NCBI RefSeq assembly: GCF_001439735.1
Contig: NZ_JYLN01000001.1
Span: 496,001-560,000 of the forward strand
From: Pseudomonas paralactis
Lineage (GTDB): Bacteria; Pseudomonadota; Gammaproteobacteria; Pseudomonadales; Pseudomonadaceae
DNA: 64,000 nucleotides
Direction of reading: 5' to 3'
The notes under the pieces are model-generated. The model made no database searches and was not told the DNA's origin. It saw only the letters and a program-made list of their open reading frames with translations. The position numbers were made by a program, and so were the translations under genes. Shown here piece after piece: positions 8,782 through 17,144 of this stretch (the first letter of the stretch is position 1; each line of letters opens with the position of its first letter).

Positions 8782-9220
8782 TTCCTTTGTTAGTACAAAA
8801 ATAACAACAAACAGGGAACCCCCACATGCACAGCCTTGAACCGGGGCCGGCCACACGCCGCGCCCCATTCTCGCCCCTCGCGCTCTGTTACAGCGCACTT
8901 GAGCCCAGGCCTGGGAGCCAGTATTCTCCGCGCCCGCTCGAATCGACTCAAAAAAAAACAGCGAATGTAAAAGCTGACTTCAAGGCCAACTTATCCCGGC
9001 CTTATGTTTGCTGCCAAAGTGCGCAAAAGTCCTCTGAATTCGACTGCATCCGCTGCAGCCGACGGGGATTTTTTGGCTTTTCAAACACCTTGGCGCAGCT
9101 CTTGCTAAAAGCATTAAAGCTGACCGAACAGACGATTTTTGCAGCGAACCAAAAGGCGCCATACCAGAGCGCCTGCGTAGAAGAAAAAAAACCATAAAAC
9201 TTTAACTCGGGAGCAACCGA
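8782..9220 (+). promoter_or_regulatory. Gene-free leader upstream of the OmpK-like gene
   Basis: This 439-base stretch has no convincing gene. One open frame (8826-9197) has no recognisable protein features and ends just before the next gene's ribosome binding site. The stretch includes an A-rich run (8950-8960) and must contain the promoter of the outer-membrane channel gene. No clear operator, hairpin or REP was found in it. Confidence 0.5.
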
Positions 9221-10006
9221 ATGAAACCCATGTTCAAAGGCCTGATGCTGGCGGGATCCCTGCTGGCGGGTGGCCAGGCCGTAGCCGGTGATTTGTTGCA
9301 GTGGCAGAACAACAGCCTGACTTACCTGTGGGGCAAGAGCTTTACCGTCAACCCACAGATCCAGCAAACCGTCACCTTCGAACATGCCGACGCATGGAAG
9401 TACGGCGACAACTTCTTCTTCCTCGACCGTATCTTTTACAACGGCAAGGAAGACGGCAATGTCGGCCCGAATACTTACTACGGCGAGTTCAGCCCGCGTT
9501 TGTCGTTCGGCAAGATCCTGGACAAGGACCTGTCGTTCGGCCCGATCAAGGACGTGCTGCTGGCCTTCACCTATGAGTTCGGCGAGGGCGATAACGAGTC
9601 CTACCTGCTGGGTCCGGCATTCGACTTGAACATCCCCGGTTTCGACTACTTCCAGTTGAACTTCTACCAGCGCCAGACCGAGGGCAATCGTCCGGGTGAC
9701 GGTGTATGGCAGATCACTCCGGTCTGGTCGTACACCATCCCCGTGGGTAATTCCGACGTGCTGATCGACGGTTTCATGGACTGGGTGGTGGATAACGACA
9801 AGAACGCCCGCGGCACTTATCACGCCAACCTGCACTTCAACCCGCAGGTCAAATATGACTTGGGCAAGGCGCTGCATTGGGGCGACAAGCAGTTGTATGT
9901 GGGTTTTGAATACGACTACTGGAAGAACAAGTACGGGATTGAAGACAGCGGTGCCTTCAAGACGACTCAGGACACGGCAAGCTTCCTGGTCAAGTACCAC
10001 TTCTAA
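9221..10006 (+). CDS. Outer-membrane channel protein, OmpK/Tsx family
   Basis: The 261-residue protein has a signal peptide (MKPMFKGLMLAGSLLAGGQAVA, cut near residue 22). The mature part consists of alternating aromatic/polar strands typical of a 12-strand barrel, and it ends FLVKYHF with a C-terminal Phe as outer-membrane proteins do. Segments such as YLWGKSFTV and QTVTFEHADAW match Tsx/OmpK-like nucleoside channels. The start ATG follows CTCGGGAGC. Its place beside a purine permease suggests it admits purines or nucleosides across the outer membrane; the substrate is inferred. Confidence 0.88.
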   Translation: MKPMFKGLMLAGSLLAGGQAVAGDLLQWQNNSLTYLWGKSFTVNPQIQQTVTFEHADAWKYGDNFFFLDRIFYNGKEDGNVGPNTYYGEFSPRLSFGKILDKDLSFGPIKDVLLAFTYEFGEGDNESYLLGPAFDLNIPGFDYFQLNFYQRQTEGNRPGDGVWQITPVWSYTIPVGNSDVLIDGFMDWVVDNDKNARGTYHANLHFNPQVKYDLGKALHWGDKQLYVGFEYDYWKNKYGIEDSGAFKTTQDTASFLVKYHF

Positions 10007-10025
10007 AGGTCGATCGCGGTTCCCT

Positions 10026-10113
10026 GTGGGAGCTGGCTTGCCTGCGATCGCGGTGTGTCTGTACCAGCAGTGTTGGCTGGCATACCGCTATCGCAGGCAA
10101 GCCAGCTCCCACA
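10026..10113. repeat. REPIN, 'GAGCTGGCTTGCCTGCGAT' type
   Basis: Two inverted copies of gtgggagctggcttgcctgc stand about 40 bases apart between the convergent OmpK-like and patatin genes. It could form a hairpin in both transcripts. Confidence 0.9.
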
Positions 10114-10114
10114 T

Positions 10115-11263
10115 TCAGTTCGGCGTCAGGCCGAGGAACCGAGCGATTTCTTCGCGCTTGGCCAGCGCATCCTTGCGCCCTAGTTCGATCAACTCGCTGC
10201 AATACCCCGCCTCGAACAGCAGATAACTCAACACCCCCGCCCCGCTGGTCTTGGTCGCCCCCGGCCCACGCAAGAACACACGCAACGCCGCCGGCAATTC
10301 CTGGCGATGTCGTGCAGCGATTTCATCGATGGGCTGGCTGGGCGCAATCACCAGCACATCCACCGGCGCCAGGCCCTGTACCGCGGCATCGGCAGGGACA
10401 ACCCGACTGAACTGATTCAAGCGCTCCAGCAGTTCAATGTCGCTTTCCAGGCTGTCAATGAAGGTACTGTTGAGCATATGCCCACCGATTTGCGCCAGGG
10501 TCGGTTGCTGGCCGGTGTAGGTGCGCTGCGTCGAGGCTTCGTTACCCCTGGGATTGCCGCTCACACCGACGACCAACACACGGCTGGCCCCCAGGTGCAA
10601 GGCCGGGCTGATGGGCGCTGACTGCCGCACGGCGCCATCGCCAAAGTACTCTTCGTCAAGTTTGACCGGAGCGAACAACAGCGGAATCGCGGAGCTTGCC
10701 AATAGGTGCTCTACCGTCAATTGGGTCGGTATGCCAATGCGCCGATGACGCAACCAGGCATCGATGGTGCCGCCGCCCTGGTAGAAGGTCACCGCTTGCC
10801 CGGACTCATAACCAAAGGCCGTCACCGCCACCGCCTGCAAGTGCTTGCGGCGGATAGCCTCGTCGATGCCGTCCAGGTTCAAGCGCGCTTGCAGCAAGTC
10901 GCGCAGTGGGGAGCTATTGAGCAACGCCACCGGCACCTGGGCACCCAGGCCCAACAGGCTGTGGATCAGGAAGCGACTGGCCTGGCGTATGACTCCCGGC
11001 CAATCGCTGCGCAGCACCTGGTGGCTGCGAAAGCCTTGCCAGAACGCTGTCAGCCGTTGGACAGCCGCGCAGAAGTCACTGGCCCCACTGGCCAGGCTCA
11101 CCGCATTGATCGCACCAGCCGAGGTGCCGACGATCACCGGAAAAGGATTCGGCGCCCCCGGCGGCAGCAACTCGGCAATTGCCGCCAACACCCCCACCTG
11201 ATACGCCGCTCGCGCCCCGCCGCCGGAAAGAATCAAGCCTGTGACCGGTTCAACTGGGCGCAT
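10115..11263 (-). CDS. Patatin-like phospholipase
   Basis: The 382-residue protein has the full patatin catalytic set: the oxyanion-hole motif GGGARA (residues 14-19), the nucleophile elbow GTSAG (near 45-49) and the catalytic Asp in DGA (YFGDGAVR, near 206-213). It would hydrolyse phospholipids or other lipid esters. There is no signal peptide, so a cytoplasmic or injected location is possible. The C-terminal third (about 290-382) carries no motif I recognise. It is 55 bases downstream of the lipid A acyltransferase on the same strand and may share its transcript. Confidence 0.88.
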   Translation of the reverse strand: MRPVEPVTGLILSGGGARAAYQVGVLAAIAELLPPGAPNPFPVIVGTSAGAINAVSLASGASDFCAAVQRLTAFWQGFRSHQVLRSDWPGVIRQASRFLIHSLLGLGAQVPVALLNSSPLRDLLQARLNLDGIDEAIRRKHLQAVAVTAFGYESGQAVTFYQGGGTIDAWLRHRRIGIPTQLTVEHLLASSAIPLLFAPVKLDEEYFGDGAVRQSAPISPALHLGASRVLVVGVSGNPRGNEASTQRTYTGQQPTLAQIGGHMLNSTFIDSLESDIELLERLNQFSRVVPADAAVQGLAPVDVLVIAPSQPIDEIAARHRQELPAALRVFLRGPGATKTSGAGVLSYLLFEAGYCSELIELGRKDALAKREEIARFLGLTPN

Positions 11264-11318
11264 TGCGTCACTCCATGTGGCGAAAAGTTGGGCTTATCAA
11301 CGTCATATCACGGCACGG

Positions 11319-12254
11319 TTATCGACGGCGCTTCTCGTATAGCTTGGGCTCACCCGGCGGCCGACTCTTGAAGCGGCGATGGGTCCACAGGTATTGCTCG
11401 GGGCAGTCGCGCACCGAGGCCTCGACCCATTGGTTGATGCGCAGGCAGTCGATTTCGTCGGTTTCACCCGGGAAGTCGGTCAACGGCGGATGGATCACCA
11501 AACGGTAACCGCTGCCATCGGCCAGGCGCTCCTGGGTGAACGGCACCACCAGCGCCTTGCCCAGGCGTGCGAACTTGCTGGTGGCAGTGACGGTGGCCGC
11601 CTGGATACCGAACAGCGGCACGAAGATGCTTTGCTTGGCGCCGTAGTCCTGGTCCGGTGCGTACCAGATGGCCCGGCCGGCGCGCAGCAGCTTGAGCATA
11701 CCGCGCACGTCGTCGCGCTCCACGGCCAGGGAATCGAGGTTATGGCGTTCACGGCCACGGCGCTGGATAAAGTCGAACAGCGGGTTGCCGTGTTCGCGGT
11801 ACATGCCGTCAATGGTGTGCTTCTGCCCCAGCAGCGCCGCGCCGATTTCCAGGGTGGTGAAGTGCAGGGCCATCAGGATCACGCCCTTGCCTTCCAGGTG
11901 CGCCTGGGTGAGGTGTTCCAGCCCTTCAACATGGGCCAGGCGCGCCAGGCGCGGCTTGGGCCACCACCAGCTCATGGCCATTTCAAAGAAGGCGATACCG
12001 GTGGAGGCAAAGTTTTCCTTGAGCAGGCGTTTGCGTTCTTTGGCGGATTTTTCCGGGAAGCACAGTTCAAGGTTGCGCGCCGCAATACGGCGACGATCGC
12101 CAGCCACACGGTACATGCTCGCGCCCAGCAGGCGACCAATGGTCAACAACGCCCGGTACGGCAACTGGGTGACCAGCCACAGCAGGCCGAGCCCCAGCCA
12201 TAGCAGCCAAAAACGCGGGTGAAGAAATACAGCTCGAAAACGCGGGCGATCCAT
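11319..12254 (-). CDS. lpxL: Lipid A lauroyl acyltransferase
   Basis: The 311-residue inner-membrane protein transfers a secondary acyl chain to Kdo2-lipid IVA. It has one N-terminal membrane segment ([18 protein letters not shown]) and the HX4E catalytic motif of the LpxL/LpxM family in LHFTTLE (near 138-143). The ATG at 12254 is preceded by GGAA at six bases; a TTG seven codons upstream is also in frame but has no ribosome binding site. It is divergent from minC with about 120 bases between them. Assignment to LpxL (HtrB) rather than LpxM is by overall similarity. Confidence 0.88.
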   Translation of the reverse strand: MDRPRFRAVFLHPRFWLLWLGLGLLWLVTQLPYRALLTIGRLLGASMYRVAGDRRRIAARNLELCFPEKSAKERKRLLKENFASTGIAFFEMAMSWWWPKPRLARLAHVEGLEHLTQAHLEGKGVILMALHFTTLEIGAALLGQKHTIDGMYREHGNPLFDFIQRRGRERHNLDSLAVERDDVRGMLKLLRAGRAIWYAPDQDYGAKQSIFVPLFGIQAATVTATSKFARLGKALVVPFTQERLADGSGYRLVIHPPLTDFPGETDEIDCLRINQWVEASVRDCPEQYLWTHRRFKSRPPGEPKLYEKRRR

Positions 12255-12373
12255 TACAGATTCCGGTAAAGACAAGGGCCGCGCATTCTACAACGGTTCG
12301 ACTCGGCTTGCGGCGGGTGAGTGTTCTCGTTATAAGTCTCGACACTTTTCGTGACAAGCCGCTTTCGCCGACC

Positions 12374-13111
12374 ATGAGCCAAACCGAACCGCTAGACCAA
12401 GATCCCGTGTTCCAGCTAAAAGGCAGCATGCTCGCCATTACCGTGCTGGAACTGGCCCGCAATGACCTCGATGCCCTGGACCGCCAACTGGCCGCCAAGG
12501 TCGCCCTGGCGCCTAACTTTTTCAACAACGCCCCGCTGGTGCTGGCCCTGGACAAGCTGCCGGCCGGCCAGGGCGTGATTGATTTGCCCGGGCTGATGCG
12601 CGTGTGCCGCTCCCATGGCCTGCGCACCCTGGCGATTCGTGCCAGCCGCATCGAAGACATTGCCGCCGCCATCGCCATTGAACTGCCAGTACTGCCACCG
12701 TCCGGTGCCCGCGAGCGTCCCCTGGAACCGCCGGTCGGTGAAGAGAAGAAAAAACCGGAAAAACCACCCGAGCCTGCGATCAAGCCTACAAAGATCATCA
12801 CCTCGCCGGTACGCGGCGGGCAGCAGATTTATGCGCAGGGCGGTGACCTTGTGGTGATCTCCTCGGTCAGCCCGGGGGCGGAACTTCTCGCCGATGGCAA
12901 CATCCATGTATACGGCCCGATGCGCGGACGTGCCCTCGCCGGCATCAAGGGTGATACCAGAGCGCGGATTTTCTGCCAGCAGTTGACCGCCGAGCTGGTT
13001 TCCATCGCGGGTCAGTACAAGGTTTCCGAAGATTTGCGCCGTGATCCGCTGTGGGGCGCTTCGGTACAGGTCAACCTGTCGGGCGATGTGTTGAACATCA
13101 TCCGGCTTTAA
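12374..13111 (+). CDS. minC: Septum-site inhibitor MinC
   Basis: The 245-residue protein inhibits FtsZ ring formation away from mid-cell. The N-terminal domain (about 1-105) is followed by a charged Glu/Lys/Pro linker ([10 protein letters not shown], about 117-135) and the C-terminal beta-helix domain with [18 protein letters not shown] and the conserved [10 protein letters not shown] motif that contacts MinD. The ATG at 12374 ([10 protein letters not shown]) gives the family length. It is the first gene of minCDE; a 199-base gap separates it from minD. Confidence 0.97.
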   Translation: MSQTEPLDQDPVFQLKGSMLAITVLELARNDLDALDRQLAAKVALAPNFFNNAPLVLALDKLPAGQGVIDLPGLMRVCRSHGLRTLAIRASRIEDIAAAIAIELPVLPPSGARERPLEPPVGEEKKKPEKPPEPAIKPTKIITSPVRGGQQIYAQGGDLVVISSVSPGAELLADGNIHVYGPMRGRALAGIKGDTRARIFCQQLTAELVSIAGQYKVSEDLRRDPLWGASVQVNLSGDVLNIIRL

Positions 13112-13310
13112 CGGATACTGCCGCATTTTCCAAGCATCTCTAGACTCTGATAGCAAAGCGAAACCGGCAAGACTTGTGTAGGACTAATTGGAAGTTGGTG
13201 TTTCCCCATGGAAACTCCTTCTTTTTCCTGCAAAGGCTGTCCGCCTGCAGCGAGTTTCAAGAGATGTTTTTCAGGGACCGAAAGTCCTTTTTCCTTAGGG
13301 GTGAAACACC

Positions 13311-14123
13311 TTGGCCAAGATTCTCGTGGTTACATCCGGCAAGGGTGGTGTGGGTAAGACCACCACCAGCGCCGCTATCGGTACCGGCCTCGCTCTGCGC
13401 GGCCACAAGACAGTCATCGTCGACTTCGACGTCGGTTTGCGTAACCTCGACCTGATCATGGGCTGCGAACGCCGCGTGGTGTACGACTTCGTCAACGTGG
13501 TGAACGGCGAAGCCAACCTGCAACAGGCCCTGATCAAGGACAAGCGCCTTGAGAACCTGTATGTACTGGCCGCCAGCCAGACCCGCGACAAAGACGCGCT
13601 GACCAAGGAAGGCGTGGGCAAGGTTCTGGCCGAGCTCAAGGAGACTTTCGAATACGTGGTGTGCGATTCCCCGGCCGGTATCGAAACCGGTGCTCACCTG
13701 GCGATGTACTTCGCCGATGAAGCCATCGTGGTGACCAACCCGGAAGTCTCCTCGGTACGTGACTCGGACCGTATGCTGGGCCTCTTGGCCAGCAAGTCCA
13801 AGCGCGCCGAAGAAGGCCAGGACCCGATCAAGGAACACCTGCTGCTCACTCGCTACAACCCGGAGCGCGTCAACAATGGCGAAATGCTCGGCGTTGAAGA
13901 CGTGAAGGAAATCCTCGCCGTCACCCTGCTGGGCGTGATTCCGGAATCCCAGGCCGTCCTGAAGGCATCCAACCAGGGCGTGCCGGTGATTCTTGACGAC
14001 CAGAGTGACGCCGGCCAGGCGTACAGCGATGCAGTCGATCGCTTGCTGGGCAAGACCGTGGAACACCGCTTCCTCGATGTTAAGAAGAAGGGATTCTTCG
14101 AGCGTATCTTTGGAGGCAACTAA
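13311..14123 (+). CDS. minD: Septum-site ATPase MinD
   Basis: The 270-residue protein is a deviant Walker A ATPase that carries MinC to the membrane. KGGVGKTT (residues 11-18) is the deviant P-loop and the C-terminal KKKGFFERIFGG is the membrane-targeting amphipathic helix. It begins with TTG at 13311 (AKILVVTSGKG follows), preceded by AGGGGTG. Its own promoter could lie in the 199 bases after minC. minE follows after three bases. Confidence 0.98.
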   Translation: MAKILVVTSGKGGVGKTTTSAAIGTGLALRGHKTVIVDFDVGLRNLDLIMGCERRVVYDFVNVVNGEANLQQALIKDKRLENLYVLAASQTRDKDALTKEGVGKVLAELKETFEYVVCDSPAGIETGAHLAMYFADEAIVVTNPEVSSVRDSDRMLGLLASKSKRAEEGQDPIKEHLLLTRYNPERVNNGEMLGVEDVKEILAVTLLGVIPESQAVLKASNQGVPVILDDQSDAGQAYSDAVDRLLGKTVEHRFLDVKKKGFFERIFGGN

Positions 14124-14126
14124 ACA

Positions 14127-14381
14127 ATGAAATTTCTCGACTTCTTTCGCGCCAACAAAAAGCCAAGTACCGCGTCGGTAGCGAAAGAGCGTCTACAGAT
14201 CATCGTGGCGCACGAACGCGGCCAACGCAGCACGCCGGATTACCTGCCAGCCTTGCAGAAGGAACTGGTCGAGGTGATCCGCAAGTACGTCAATATCGGC
14301 AACGATGACGTGCATGTCGCTCTGGAAAATGACGGCAGCTGCTCGATTCTGGAACTCAATATCACCCTGCCCGATCGTTGA
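14127..14381 (+). CDS. minE: Cell division topological specificity factor MinE
   Basis: The 84-residue protein stimulates the MinD ATPase and drives its pole-to-pole oscillation. The N-terminal [20 protein letters not shown] holds the membrane-targeting helix and the segment [11 protein letters not shown] is the MinD-contacting region. It is the last gene of minCDE and is followed by a REPIN. Confidence 0.97.
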   Translation: MKFLDFFRANKKPSTASVAKERLQIIVAHERGQRSTPDYLPALQKELVEVIRKYVNIGNDDVHVALENDGSCSILELNITLPDR

Positions 14382-14430
14382 TCGAAAGGGCGGTCGCCAC
14401 GGCGGCTCCGCTACCTGGCCCCTGTACTGC

Positions 14431-14530
14431 TGTAGGAGCGAGCTTGCTCGCGAAGAACCTGAGAACACCGCGTTTCACCTGAATGAACGCGGTGCCGATG
14501 AGTTCTTCGCGAGCAAGCTCGCTCCTACAG
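14431..14530. repeat. REPIN, 'GAGCGAGCTTGCTCGCGA' type
   Basis: Inverted copies of taggagcgagcttgctcgcg stand about 50 bases apart, between minE and rluA. The inner flanks also pair in part (gaacctgag / ctcAGGTTC-like), lengthening the hairpin. Confidence 0.9.
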
Positions 14531-14583
14531 GGTGAGGGGGCAGTCAGTGGAGCCGCCGTTGGCGTTTGTTACGAGGCTGTTTA

Positions 14584-15219
14584 ATGCCGCTGTCCAATAT
14601 CCACATCCTGCATCAGGACGACGCCGTCCTGGTGGTGAACAAGCCGACCCTGCTGCTTTCGGTGCCTGGTCGTGCCGACGACAACAAGGATTGCCTGATC
14701 ACCCGCCTGCAGGAAAACGGCTACCCCGAAGCCCGCATCGTCCATCGCCTGGACTGGGAAACCTCAGGGATCATCCTGCTGGCCCGGGACGCGGATACCC
14801 ACCGCGAACTGTCCCGCCAGTTTCACGACCGTGAAACCGAAAAGGCCTACACCGCACTGGCCTGGGGCCAACCGGCACTGGACAGCGGCAGTATCGACCT
14901 GCCCCTGCGCTACGACCCGCCGACCAAGCCCCGCCACGTGGTCGACCATGAGTTCGGCAAACATGCACTGACCTTCTGGAAAGTGCTGGAGCGTTGTGGC
15001 GACTGGTGCCGCGTGGAACTGACGCCGATCACCGGGCGCTCGCACCAGTTGCGTGTGCATATGCTCTCCATTGGGCACCCGTTGCTCGGTGATGGCTTAT
15101 ACGCGCACGAACAAGCCCTGACCGCCTGGCCACGCCTGTGCCTGCATGCAAGCATGCTCAGCTTCACCCATCCGCAAAGCGGCGAGCGCCTGCGCTTCGA
15201 GTGCCCAGCCCCTTTTTGA
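14584..15219 (+). CDS. rluA: Dual-specificity RNA pseudouridine synthase RluA
   Basis: The 211-residue protein isomerises U746 of 23S rRNA and U32 of several tRNAs. The catalytic motif HRLDWETSG (near 57-65) and the later RSHQLRVHM segment identify the RluA family. The compact size, without an S4 domain, fits RluA rather than RluC or RluD. The ATG at 14584 follows ACGAGG at a normal spacing; six codons upstream is an alternative in-frame ATG. Confidence 0.93.
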   Translation: MPLSNIHILHQDDAVLVVNKPTLLLSVPGRADDNKDCLITRLQENGYPEARIVHRLDWETSGIILLARDADTHRELSRQFHDRETEKAYTALAWGQPALDSGSIDLPLRYDPPTKPRHVVDHEFGKHALTFWKVLERCGDWCRVELTPITGRSHQLRVHMLSIGHPLLGDGLYAHEQALTAWPRLCLHASMLSFTHPQSGERLRFECPAPF

Positions 15220-15238
15220 AGGGCTGATGCGGTCAAAT

Positions 15239-15328
15239 GTGGGAGCTGGCTTGCCTGCGATATCGGCGTGCCAGCCACTACATCTGGCACAGAAAGACCG
15301 CTATCGCAGGCAAGCCAGCTCTCACAGG
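15239..15328. repeat. REPIN, 'GAGCTGGCTTGCCTGCGAT' type
   Basis: Two inverted copies of the palindrome stand about 40 bases apart between rluA and the aminopeptidase gene. The right copy ends CTCTCAC instead of CTCCCAC, a single-base degeneration. Confidence 0.88.
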
Positions 15329-15414
15329 GTTTGGTGTGGTTCTCGGCCATGCACGCTCACTCCAAATATCTGGCCAATACGGTAAACTCTCGCCACTGCT
15401 GTCTGGAGCTAATT

Positions 15415-16704
15415 ATGCGCGAAGCGTTGAATCAAGGCCTGATCGACTTCCTCAAGGCCTCCCCTACTCCTTTTCATGCCACAGCCGCCCTCGCCCAGCG
15501 CCTGGAAGCGGCCGGTTACCAGCGGCTCGACGAGCGCGACACCTGGGCCACCGAGGCCAACGGTCGCTACTACGTGACCCGCAACGACTCCTCGATCATC
15601 GCCTTCAAGCTCGGCCGCCACTCGCCGCTGCTGGGCGGCATCCGCCTGGTTGGCGCCCACACCGACAGCCCGTGCCTGCGGGTCAAACCTCAGCCTGAGC
15701 TGCAAAGGCAGGGGTTCTGGCAGTTGGGCGTGGAAGTCTACGGCGGCGCACTGCTGGCGCCGTGGTTCGACCGCGACCTGTCGCTGGCCGGCCGCGTCAC
15801 CTTCCGCCGCGACGGCAAGGTCGAAAGCCAACTGATCGACTTCAAGCTGCCGATCGCCATCATCCCCAACCTGGCCATTCACTTGAACCGTGAGGCCAAC
15901 CAGGGTTGGGCGATCAATGCCCAGACCGAGCTGCCGCCGATCCTTGCGCAATTTGCCGGTGACGAACGCGTGGACTTTCGCGCCGTGCTCACCGAGCAGC
16001 TGGCCCGCGAGCATGGGCTGAACGCCGATGTGGTGCTCGACTACGAGCTGAGCTTCTACGACACCCAAAGCGCGGCAGTTATCGGCCTCAATGGCGACTT
16101 CATCGCAGGGGCGCGCCTGGACAACCTGCTGTCGTGCTACGCCGGCCTGCAAGCCCTGCTGACCAGCGAGACCGACGAAACCTGTGTGCTGGTGTGCAAC
16201 GACCACGAAGAAGTCGGCTCCTGCTCGGCCTGTGGCGCCGATGGCCCGATGCTGGAACAGACCCTGCGCCGCCTGTTGCCTGAAGGTGATGAATTCGTAC
16301 GCACCATTCAGAAATCACTGCTGGTATCGGCGGACAACGCCCACGGCGTGCACCCTAACTACGCCGAGAAGCACGACGCCAACCACGGCCCGAAACTCAA
16401 TGCCGGCCCGGTGATCAAGGTCAACAGCAACCAGCGTTACGCCACCAACAGCGAAACCGCCGGGTTCTTCCGTCATCTGTGCATGGCCGAGGAAGTGCCG
16501 GTACAGAGCTTTGTGGTGCGCAGCGACATGGGCTGCGGTTCGACCATCGGTCCCATCACCGCCAGCCACCTGGGCGTACGCACCGTGGATATCGGCTTGC
16601 CGACCTTTGCCATGCACTCGATCCGCGAGCTGTGCGGCAGCCATGACCTGGCACATCTGGTGAAGGTGTTGGGTGCGTTCTACGCCAGTCGCGATTTACC
16701 CTGA
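15415..16704 (+). CDS. apeB: M18 family aminopeptidase
   Basis: The 429-residue cytosolic protein is a dinuclear zinc aminopeptidase. The metal and catalytic motifs are visible: [13 protein letters not shown] (near 77-89), [10 protein letters not shown] (near 262-271) and the [12 protein letters not shown] and C-terminal [12 protein letters not shown] segments. The frame is open upstream, but [21 protein letters not shown] is the family start and follows TCTGGAG. It is separated from rluA by a REPIN and followed by another. Confidence 0.93.
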   Translation: MREALNQGLIDFLKASPTPFHATAALAQRLEAAGYQRLDERDTWATEANGRYYVTRNDSSIIAFKLGRHSPLLGGIRLVGAHTDSPCLRVKPQPELQRQGFWQLGVEVYGGALLAPWFDRDLSLAGRVTFRRDGKVESQLIDFKLPIAIIPNLAIHLNREANQGWAINAQTELPPILAQFAGDERVDFRAVLTEQLAREHGLNADVVLDYELSFYDTQSAAVIGLNGDFIAGARLDNLLSCYAGLQALLTSETDETCVLVCNDHEEVGSCSACGADGPMLEQTLRRLLPEGDEFVRTIQKSLLVSADNAHGVHPNYAEKHDANHGPKLNAGPVIKVNSNQRYATNSETAGFFRHLCMAEEVPVQSFVVRSDMGCGSTIGPITASHLGVRTVDIGLPTFAMHSIRELCGSHDLAHLVKVLGAFYASRDLP

Positions 16705-16716
16705 GACCGAGGCGCG

Positions 16717-16793
16717 CCCATCGCGGGCAAGCCCGCTCCCACATTTGATCTGTGAATGCATTTCAGTGTGGGAGCGGGCTTGCCCGCGATGGG
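16717..16793. repeat. REPIN, 'GAGCGGGCTTGCCCGCGAT' type
   Basis: Two inverted copies of gtgggagcgggcttgcccgc stand about 20 bases apart, twelve bases after the aminopeptidase stop codon. Confidence 0.9.
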
Positions 16794-16895
16794 TTTCCAA
16801 ACAGATATAAAGCTATCTGACTCACGTCAACTGCACTTCTGCCAATCCGGCCTAGACTTGTCAGAACTTCCAGTCCGACAAGGCCGCCCCTCGCC

Positions 16896-17072
16896 ATGAT
16901 CTCAATGTCCTCCTTCCACGCCATGCTGATCCCCATCGTGATCGGCATGATCATGCTCGCGGTCGGCTTCAACTTTCGCGACAAGCCCCTCGGCGTGTTC
17001 GGCATGTGGATTGGTATGCTGTTGATCCTGGGCACCGTGGTCTACAAAATCCTCGCCAAGCTGGCGCAATGA
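16896..17072 (+). CDS. Small two-helix membrane protein of unknown function
   Basis: A 58-residue protein starting MISMSSFHAMLIPIVIGMIM and ending with KILAKLAQ is encoded here. Two hydrophobic segments (about residues 9-25 and 36-52) flank a short charged turn, NFRDKPLG, so it should span the inner membrane twice as a hairpin. The codon choice is like that of its neighbours. A second ATG at 16905 is also possible. The gene lies 72 bases upstream of a large MscS-type channel on the same strand, perhaps in one transcript. I do not recognise the family and assign no function. Confidence 0.65.
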   Translation: MISMSSFHAMLIPIVIGMIMLAVGFNFRDKPLGVFGMWIGMLLILGTVVYKILAKLAQ

Positions 17073-17144
17073 CAAATGCGCTCGCATTGGGCATAGCGGC
17101 CTCGTACACTCGGTCAATTCGTCGTTTTCAAGGTTGACCGCCTC

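Noticed and set aside
8826..9197. 123-residue open frame before the OmpK-like gene
   Set aside because: No ribosome binding site of note, poor composition, two Cys-rich patches with no known motif, and no conserved features; more likely leader DNA.
13200..13226. Possible terminator between minC and minD (GTTTCC/GGAAAC then T-rich)
   Set aside because: The stem is only six bases with interrupted T residues, and minC and minD are expected to be co-transcribed at least in part.
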